DNA of 54,856 bases. It comes from Candidatus Tanganyikabacteria bacterium. Its GTDB lineage: Bacteria; Cyanobacteriota; Sericytochromatia; S15B-MN24; VGJW01. Where the stretch lies: contig VGJY01000007.1 of assembly GCA_016867235.1 (NCBI GenBank), forward strand, positions 1 to 54,856, written 5' to 3'. Shown in pieces: positions 48,704 through 54,856 of the stretch. Position 1 is the stretch's first letter. Each line of letters starts with the position of its first letter. The translations under genes were made by a program, and so were the position numbers. The notes under the pieces are model-generated. The model searched no databases, was not told the origin of the DNA, and saw only the letters and a list, made by a program, of their open reading frames with translations.

Positions 48704-49240
48704 ATGCCCGACGTTCCCGCGGTGCCCGAGACCGGAGCCGGCGTGGCCGACGCTGCCCGGGAAGCGCCTCGCCACTTCGAGGCGGTTCCGGCGTCGAGCA
48801 ATCATGATGGCGAAGGGTTGGCCGCCGACATCCTCTTCCTGCTGCGCCGGCTCCCCATCGTTCGAGCCTTTCGGGCGCTGGCGGGCTACGAGGCCGCTTC
48901 GGCCATGACCGTCACGCTGTTCCGGCGCGACGGCCGGGAGGACGCGATCGATCTGCCGGCATCCCCCGAGAAGCGGCCGCACCTGACCCACGAGGGCCGG
49001 CTGCGGGCGACCCTCGCCCTGCCGGATCCGGCGCTGGCCGGCCAGCGCCTGCTCGTCGCGCTGTCGCTGGACTTCGACGGTGTCAAGGCCGAACCTGTGG
49101 TGGTCGTCGCCGGCGACTCGGCGCTCGCGATCGATTGCCAGATGGCGCCGCCCGAGGTGGGGCAGTGGCTCGCCGCGAACCTGGCGCCCGGAGCGCGCCT
49201 GGTCGTTCCACCCGCGACATTTGGCTTGCTGGCCCTGTAG
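48704..49240 (+). CDS. Stand-alone version of the DUF1822-partner C-terminal beta domain
   Basis: The ATG at 48704 has AAGGAGG 7 nt upstream; 178 aa. After a variable N-terminus, residues about 95-178 (LTHEGRLRATLALPDPALAGQ, then LLVALSLDFDG) align with the C-terminal domains of both DUF1822/zinc proteins here (TSDGRLEGALAV and TAEGRVEGRLFL). It thus carries that domain without the DUF1822 and zinc parts. It lies between the module B sigma-like gene and protease gene, on the opposite strand to both, with its own promoter. It could compete for a common partner. Its stop touches the stop of the protease gene. Confidence 0.6.
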   Translation: MPDVPAVPETGAGVADAAREAPRHFEAVPASSNHDGEGLAADILFLLRRLPIVRAFRALAGYEAASAMTVTLFRRDGREDAIDLPASPEKRPHLTHEGRLRATLALPDPALAGQRLLVALSLDFDGVKAEPVVVVAGDSALAIDCQMAPPEVGQWLAANLAPGARLVVPPATFGLLAL

Positions 49241-52200
49241 CTAGCCCGCCAGGACCTTTCGTAGCACCCAATCGGGGAGTTCGGGGCCGGCGGGAGGCAC
49301 CGCCAGGTCTGGATCCCGAGGGAGAGATTCGGCGGCGGGCCACAGCCCGGTGACGCGCAGCCAGCGAGTGGCCCCCGCGATGACGCACTCCCGCTGGCTC
49401 CGGAAGTCGGCGAGCACCTCCGCGGATCCGAGCGAACCGGGTTCACCTGCAAGCTGCTCGAGCAAGGCGAGCATCCCGAACTCGTGGAGCCGATACCCCG
49501 GGGTCAGCGACCTGAAAATCTCGTAGGCAGCTCCGAAATCGGCCTCGGCAAGCGGACTCTCGCCGCTCGCCATGAGCGTGAGACCGCGATTGGCCAGGAG
49601 GAACGCCCGGCACGTCGGGGGGAGCCAGCGGGCGCCGGCCGGATCGCCCAGAAGCTCGTCGACCCGCGCCCTGATCCAGGCGGCCTGGCCCACCATGCCG
49701 CGGCGAGACAGTTCGGGCAGCAGGGCGGAGAGGTACGCGTCCAGATAGCTCGCTCCGGCGGCCGTGGGCGTCTCGAGCCGCCTGGCAAGCTCGCGATGGT
49801 CGCCGCTTACCTTGGCGGCCGCGGCCTCCAGATCGGCGAGCGCGGCCGTGATGTCGCCGGACGTCTCGTTCCGCAGGCGCTCCGCCAAGCGCAGCGCGTC
49901 GATGCGCACCAGGTCGATCGCGTCCCTTGCGGCGTCGTCGTGGCGGTGCTGGAGCGCGTGCCCCCGGCGCTTTCGCGCCGCCAGCACGGCTGCAGCGTCG
50001 ACCTTCCCGGTCTCGGCAAGCAAGGTCGCGCGCGTGCCCTCGCGGGCATGCCGGTTGCGATCCCCGCGGGCATCCCTGCCGATGGCATCGGCTTTGTCGA
50101 GGCAAGCCAGCGCCAGGGCGGGAGCCTTCACCCGCCACAGGCACAGGGCCAGCTGGTGCGCCGCCCAGGCCTTGTCCCGCGCTTCCAGATCCTCGAAGGG
50201 CACGGTGGCCAGCACTTCGCAGCACTCGACCAGGTGCCCGGTGTAGTACAGATCGGACGCGGGAATGAGCGCGCACGACGCCGCTTTCGCCGGCCCGGCC
50301 AGGTCGCGCGGCGTCCGGGGGTCCCGCGCGGAGCAGGGCCGGGAGAAGCGCTCGGCGACGCGATGGTGGAGCGGCCGATCGTGGGCGCGGATGCAGTGGG
50401 GCAATGCCTCGATCAGGATGTCGACGTGCTTGTCTGCCCAGACCTCTCCCAGCAGCAACTCGGCCGCCTGCAGGATCGGCCCGCGCCAGCGCGTCGACTC
50501 GAGCCCGGGTGGCAAGCGCTCGGGACCTTCCAGGAGGTGCCGCGCCGCGAAATGATCGCGGACGACGACGCTGCCGAAGCGCGGCGCGCCGGAACGCTGA
50601 TCCAGTAGCCGCAGCTCGAGCAAGGCCTCGCGCAGCGAATCGGGAAAGTCGGCCGGCCATACCAGGTCGGCGCGCGCCTCGCCGCGCAGCACCTCCTCGT
50701 AGGCGAGGGTCCGCAGGACCGTCGTACACCGGTCCACGTCGGCGTCCGGCAGATCCTTCTTCTTGTCGCGCGCGTAGCGCCATACCAAGTCGACGACTTC
50801 CGAGAGCAGGCCTGCCGGCCCCTCGATGTTGCGCGGGAGCGCGAAGCGGTAGCACTGGGCCAGGAAGGGCGTCGTGCAGTAATCCGGCAGGTCGCCCCCC
50901 GGACCAAGGGCGCTGGCGGACTGGCGCGGGTCGAAAGCCATCCAGACCCAGTCGACTTGCTCGCGCGCGAACGCGCGCGTCTCGAGCGCGCGCACCGCCG
51001 CCGGGCGACTCGCGATCAGCAACTTGCCGCGCCCGTGGCTGGCGGATAGCAAGCGCACCACGAAATGCGCGAGCTCGGCCGCGCGGTCGGCAAAGCGGGG
51101 GGCCTCGTCGAGGCCGTCAAGGAGCAGGCAGGGGGGCTCCGGTGAGATCGCCAGCTGGTACACCCACCACTGGGCTATGCGCTCCAGGCTCTCGGACGAA
51201 CCCAGGTGCCGGCCCTCCAGGTGATAGACCGGGAGGCGATCGGCCAGCTGGGCGCCCGCCATCAGCACGCTCCAGGACTTGCCGCTCCCGCCGTCGCCCA
51301 GGACCAGGACGGTCCCGGGCTCGCTTGTCGCAAGCAGCTTCACGACCTCTCGCCCCTCCCGGTCGGCGAGCGTCATCTCCCGATCGGCGCCCGGCTCCCC
51401 GGGCATCCACGGAAACGTCCAGCGGCGCCGCAACAGTGCCTCCCGGGCCAGCGGCTCGAGATCGGGGACCGGGCCGTGCGGGACGCCGGCCGACGGCGCC
51501 TTCCAGAGACCCGCGAGATCCTCCACGGTGTCGATCGGTGCGACACCGGATTCGCCAAACGGCCCGCTGGCCTCGATCTGATTGTCCCGGGGCACCGCCA
51601 GCCTCACGACGCCCAGTTCCCGCGAGGCGGCCGCCTTGTCCCAGACATGCCAGACGCTCCCCACCGTGCCGTCCCCCGCCACGGCGCCGGTAAGGGCCAG
51701 GTCGGCCGGGACACTCTCCCCGCGGCCGATCGCCAGGCCAGCCGCGGCTGCGGCCAGGCCGATCGAGTTACCACTGTAACTCCCCCCGTCCAGCAAGCGC
51801 GGGAGGTAGACCACCAGCACCGGCGGGGCCTTGCTGGTCCCTCTGGGCCTTGCATGCCGCCAACCTGCCAGCCAGCCCGTCAGGACGGCCTCGCGGAACT
51901 CGGCCTCCAGGTTGACAATCGGGCACCCGGCCCAGATCGCCGGCGGGTCGCCGGGGCCCGCCTCGAAGGCGCTGAAGCGCAAGCGTTCGAGCTTGCCGGC
52001 CTTGAACCCGCCGGGCGCCGGGACCGCGAAGAGCGCGTTGACGGTGGCCGAGCCCAGGCGCTGCCGGCCTTGCCGCAACCAGGCCAAGGGAGCGCGGCCA
52101 TCATCGGCTCTCATCGGCGACTTCCACTCGGAGGCCTCCAGCAGCACGCCCGGATCCCGCACGAGGGGCCACAGCAGGTGCCCGGCCGGGTCGGAGGCGG

Positions 52201-52624
52201 GATCGCGCTCGAGGTGATCCTCGAGCACACCCAGTGCCCACAGACCGCGCCTTGCCTGCAAGTCGCCCAGCCACCTCGCATTCGGGTCCACGTCCGGACG
52301 GCGTCCGGGATCCCGAGGAAGCAGCAGCGTGCCGTGCGACAGTTCCGCCTCGAACCGTTGCAGGTTCCTCACCCGGGCCTCCAGGCGCGCCCACCCCGCA
52401 CTGCCGGGCCGGCGATGCGCCGGATCGAGCTGCTCCCATTCCCTGGCGATCGTGCCCCACACGTCGGCCGGCGCGGAGTAGTGGCCGGATGCGACGTCCA
52501 GCGCCAGGGTCGTCAGCGCGCGCCCACCTGAATCGGAGCGACAGATCCACCCGCCCACGAGCCTCACGAGGTCGAGTCTGTGCGCGGATGTCGTGGCCGT
52601 TACCTGGTCCCCCTCGCACCACAT
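49241..52624 (-). CDS. Lon-type (S16) protease domain fused to STAND/NACHT-like ATPase (module B)
   Basis: I choose the ATG at 52624 (GGAG 8 nt upstream; ATG 52651 is an alternative), giving 1127 aa. The Lon-like domain (about 265-365) has GNSIGL with Ser287, LTGAVAGDGTVGSVWHV and WDKAAASRELG with Lys330, keeping the Ser/Lys dyad. The ATPase has Walker A GDGGSGKS (443-450), Walker B CLLLDGLDEAPRF and KLLIASRPAAV. A long helical, TPR-like C-terminus follows. The N-terminal 260 residues differ from module A. It diverges from the WD40 gene with a 56-nt gap and converges stop-to-stop with the small beta-domain gene. Confidence 0.75.
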   Translation of the reverse strand: MWCEGDQVTATTSAHRLDLVRLVGGWICRSDSGGRALTTLALDVASGHYSAPADVWGTIAREWEQLDPAHRRPGSAGWARLEARVRNLQRFEAELSHGTLLLPRDPGRRPDVDPNARWLGDLQARRGLWALGVLEDHLERDPASDPAGHLLWPLVRDPGVLLEASEWKSPMRADDGRAPLAWLRQGRQRLGSATVNALFAVPAPGGFKAGKLERLRFSAFEAGPGDPPAIWAGCPIVNLEAEFREAVLTGWLAGWRHARPRGTSKAPPVLVVYLPRLLDGGSYSGNSIGLAAAAAGLAIGRGESVPADLALTGAVAGDGTVGSVWHVWDKAAASRELGVVRLAVPRDNQIEASGPFGESGVAPIDTVEDLAGLWKAPSAGVPHGPVPDLEPLAREALLRRRWTFPWMPGEPGADREMTLADREGREVVKLLATSEPGTVLVLGDGGSGKSWSVLMAGAQLADRLPVYHLEGRHLGSSESLERIAQWWVYQLAISPEPPCLLLDGLDEAPRFADRAAELAHFVVRLLSASHGRGKLLIASRPAAVRALETRAFAREQVDWVWMAFDPRQSASALGPGGDLPDYCTTPFLAQCYRFALPRNIEGPAGLLSEVVDLVWRYARDKKKDLPDADVDRCTTVLRTLAYEEVLRGEARADLVWPADFPDSLREALLELRLLDQRSGAPRFGSVVVRDHFAARHLLEGPERLPPGLESTRWRGPILQAAELLLGEVWADKHVDILIEALPHCIRAHDRPLHHRVAERFSRPCSARDPRTPRDLAGPAKAASCALIPASDLYYTGHLVECCEVLATVPFEDLEARDKAWAAHQLALCLWRVKAPALALACLDKADAIGRDARGDRNRHAREGTRATLLAETGKVDAAAVLAARKRRGHALQHRHDDAARDAIDLVRIDALRLAERLRNETSGDITAALADLEAAAAKVSGDHRELARRLETPTAAGASYLDAYLSALLPELSRRGMVGQAAWIRARVDELLGDPAGARWLPPTCRAFLLANRGLTLMASGESPLAEADFGAAYEIFRSLTPGYRLHEFGMLALLEQLAGEPGSLGSAEVLADFRSQRECVIAGATRWLRVTGLWPAAESLPRDPDLAVPPAGPELPDWVLRKVLAG

Positions 52625-52680
52625 ACCCAGCGCTCCCGATCGCCACGGCATAGGCGCGCGGCCCCGGGCGTTGACGGGGC

Positions 52681-54735
52681 ATGGACGCGGTCGAAACCAT
52701 CCTCGACGGCGCGGCCACGCATGCGCGGGCGGCGGTCGAGGCACTGGTGGCGCCGCAAGCCGTGGACGATCGGTCGCCCGGCCTCGCCGCCCTGCGCTCT
52801 GTCGCCCTGGAGTGCCGGGGCCGCGAGGGCGCGGGCTACTTGCCGGCCGGCACGCGAGCGCTGGGGATCTGCGAAGGGCGTGGCCTCGCGCTCAGCGCCG
52901 ACGGCCGGTTCGCCGCGACCGGCGGGCGCTGGGATTATCTCCAGGTCTGGCGCCTGCCCGACCTGGTGCCCTGCGCCACGCTTGCGCTGCCCGATCCCGT
53001 GAGCGCCGCGGCATTCAGCCCGGACGGCCGGCTACTTGCGGCGATCGCGGGTTCGAAAGCGATCGTTCGCTCCTTTCCGGACCTTGCGGTCGTCGCCGAA
53101 ACCGAGTGGGTATCAGGCGGCGACTTGCTCGCGTTCACACCGGATGGCGGGGGCCTGTTCGGCTGCGGCACCTGGGGCAGCATGCGCTACTGGCAGATTG
53201 GCGCGGAGTCCTCCCGCCGGCGCTTCCTGGGGTTCGTCTCCAGCTCATGCATCGCGCAATGGGAAGGGGAAGCCTGCATCGCGGGAATCGACCGGTCGGG
53301 CGACTTGCGGTTGTACGGTGTGGCGAGCGGCCAAGCGCGCGGCACGGTGCACGCCGTGGGCAGGGCTACTTGTCTGGCGGTGGCCCACGATGGCGGCCAC
53401 CGCGCCGTCGCCGGCGGTTCGCAGGTCGCCGTCTTCCGTGCCGGGAGCCGGATGCCGGCATGGCTGGCCCAGTGCGAAGCCGACGTGACGTTCATCAGCT
53501 TCCTGGCAGACGGCTGCTCGGTGCTGGCGGCGCTGGCCTCAGGGGCGATGGCAATCTTCGATCCTGCGGGGCGCCGGGCACGGACGCTGAGCCTGGGCGA
53601 CGCGGCCGGAATGCTGGAAGTCGCGCTGGCGCCCGCTGCGGACCTCGTCGCGGCGCGAGCCCAAAAGGCTCCCGGACTCGCCCACCCTGGGATCGGCGTG
53701 TGGGACTTGCGGACCAGCCGGCGGGTGGCCAGCCGGCGCCAGCACTCGCCCGGCCTGCTCCCGCTGGTCAGAGGCTCGGCCCCGGCCGGGATCGCCGTGA
53801 CGGCCGCCGAGTCGGCACTCGCCACCTGGACGCTCGGCGCGACCGGTGAACCCGAGGTTTCGGATCCGGTACCCGAAAAGATCCTGGCGCTGGCTTTGGC
53901 CGGGTCGGGGGAGTTCGCCGTAACCCACCATGCCAACGGCAAGGTCCGGATCTGGCCGGGCGGGCGCCAGGGACCCCTGGCGCCCCGGATCGCGTCGCCC
54001 GATCCCTTCGCTCCGCAGCGCAGCGCGCAGATCGGGCCCATCGCCATCAGCGGGGACGGTACGCGACTCGCTGCGGGTTCCTGGCATGGCCGGCGCGTCA
54101 CGGTGCTCGGGACGCGAAACCTGGCGGATCGCACCGACCTCGCCACGGCCAGCCGGGTCGTGCGTCTGGCTCTCGATTGGCGCGGCGAGCGGGTTGCTGC
54201 CTTGTGCTCCGGCACGGCCGGGCCCGGGAGCCACGCTTTCGTGGAAGTAGTGGTCTGGCAACTGGCTCTCGGGCGCCGCATCGCGACCCACCGGCAGCCG
54301 GGAACGGCCTGCGAACTCGCCCTCAGCTCCGACGGCCGGTATCTCGCGCTCAGCGCCCGGGGCGGCCAGTCGGGCGAGTGCCACGTGGACGTGCTCGACC
54401 TCCCGGACGCCCAGTTGCCATGCCGGCGGTTCGTCCTCCCGGACGCGGCCTGGAGCCTGGCTTTCGGCCCAGGTCCCGACGGCGTCGGCGGGCCCTGGCT
54501 CGCGGCCGGCCTCGACGCCGGGACGGTGATGGTCTGGGATATCGCGACCGGCCGGCACCTGCAGACCTTCCGAGGGCACGCCGGGCGCGTCCAGGATCTC
54601 TCGTTCGGGGAGGACGGGCGCTCTCTCATGGCCTTCCTCGAGACCGGCATCGTGCAGACCTGGGAGCGCCGCCTGCCGGGGCTGATCGGGCGGCCCGCCG
54701 GCGGCCTGGCCCGGGCCCGCCGGGAGGCGTCATAG
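52681..54735 (+). CDS. WD40-like beta-propeller protein
   Basis: The 684-residue protein has a short helical N-terminus (about 1-60) and then many WD40-type blades across the rest. They are recognisable by repeated S-x-DGR phrases (LSADGRFAATGG, FSPDGRLLAAIAG, SSDGRYLALSARG) and VMVWDIATGRHLQTFRGHAG. Enough blades are present for two propellers. No signal peptide is seen, so it is cytosolic. WD40 proteins often accompany STAND ATPases as partner or sensor. Divergence from the module B protease-ATPase suggests shared control. Confidence 0.85.
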   Translation: MDAVETILDGAATHARAAVEALVAPQAVDDRSPGLAALRSVALECRGREGAGYLPAGTRALGICEGRGLALSADGRFAATGGRWDYLQVWRLPDLVPCATLALPDPVSAAAFSPDGRLLAAIAGSKAIVRSFPDLAVVAETEWVSGGDLLAFTPDGGGLFGCGTWGSMRYWQIGAESSRRRFLGFVSSSCIAQWEGEACIAGIDRSGDLRLYGVASGQARGTVHAVGRATCLAVAHDGGHRAVAGGSQVAVFRAGSRMPAWLAQCEADVTFISFLADGCSVLAALASGAMAIFDPAGRRARTLSLGDAAGMLEVALAPAADLVAARAQKAPGLAHPGIGVWDLRTSRRVASRRQHSPGLLPLVRGSAPAGIAVTAAESALATWTLGATGEPEVSDPVPEKILALALAGSGEFAVTHHANGKVRIWPGGRQGPLAPRIASPDPFAPQRSAQIGPIAISGDGTRLAAGSWHGRRVTVLGTRNLADRTDLATASRVVRLALDWRGERVAALCSGTAGPGSHAFVEVVVWQLALGRRIATHRQPGTACELALSSDGRYLALSARGGQSGECHVDVLDLPDAQLPCRRFVLPDAAWSLAFGPGPDGVGGPWLAAGLDAGTVMVWDIATGRHLQTFRGHAGRVQDLSFGEDGRSLMAFLETGIVQTWERRLPGLIGRPAGGLARARREAS

Positions 54736-54766
54736 CGCGGCTCTGATGACTACGCTCCGGCATCGC

Positions 54767-54821
54767 GGCCGGCACGGAGGCCGGCCCCACCCGTTGCATC
54801 GGTGGCGCAGGCCTCCGTGCC
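54767..54821. repeat. Dispersed GC-rich repeat forming an inverted pair after the WD40 gene
   Basis: GGCACGGAGGCC at 54771-54782 and its exact complement at 54810-54821 form a 12-bp inverted repeat with a 27-nt loop, 35 nt after the WD40 stop. The left half extends as the dispersed GGCCGGCACGGAGGCCGGCCCC element. It may double as a transcript end. The remaining bases to 54856 show nothing else. Confidence 0.7.
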
Positions 54822-54856
54822 TGCGTCCGATAGGCGCCAGGTCATTTGAGCGCCGC

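Overview
The window is very GC-rich, gene-dense bacterial DNA with no rRNA, tRNA or CRISPR that I can see. The organism is flagellated and probably diderm: it has a full flagellar export and motor operon, several lipoproteins, and a secreted protein ending in a beta-barrel-like domain. Two genes have DUF1822-type sequence beside sigma-like genes, an arrangement I know mainly from Cyanobacteria. FliY is of the CheC/FliN fused type. A non-photosynthetic lineage near Cyanobacteriota is therefore one guess, but taxonomy cannot be settled from this window.

Region 1 (1-11 kb) is a ligand-gated channel island. It holds a stand-alone pentameric ligand-gated channel homologue (+), a GluR0-like glutamate-receptor channel with a TVGYGD potassium filter (-), and a second pentameric channel fused behind an extracytoplasmic Cache sensor domain (-). 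Between and behind them lie an M28/glutaminyl-cyclase-like enzyme, a degenerate 5'-nucleotidase joined to a beta-barrel-like domain, a lipoprotein, and a frameshifted LivJ-type binding protein. A 19-codon ORF and a perfect 32-bp palindromic terminator precede the GluR0-like gene.

Region 2 (11-22 kb, minus strand) is a flagellar operon in transcription order fliK, flhB-like, flbD, motA, motB, fliL, fliM, fliY, cheY, fliO, fliP, fliQ, fliR, flhB. A MITE with TA target duplication sits between fliQ and fliR. A dispersed GC-rich palindromic repeat has entered the fliO/cheY and fliM/fliL gaps and even the fliK coding sequence.

Region 3 (22-29.5 kb) is a TerY-P type signalling set: two vWA proteins (one with a zinc ribbon), a PP2C-like phosphatase and an unusual kinase with zinc-ribbon and FHA-like tail. 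An NHL-repeat lipoprotein follows.

Region 4 (29.5-54.7 kb) is an accessory region built around two diverged copies of one module. Each copy has a sigma-like protein, a DUF1822-like protein carrying an H-x3-C-x2-C anti-sigma zinc motif, and a large protein with a Lon-type (S16) Ser/Lys protease domain followed by a STAND/NACHT-like P-loop ATPase and helical repeats. I know of no description of this combination and regard it as the best candidate for a new system. My inference is that the sigma/anti-sigma pair controls expression and the protease-ATPase is the sensor-effector. Between the copies lie a vWA lipoprotein with an eight-TM protein, an operon of a Clp-like AAA+ with a dead second ATPase domain plus two YbjN-like proteins and a CorA-like membrane protein, a dual-specificity phosphatase and a helical-repeat protein. 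A WD40 protein diverges from the second protease-ATPase.
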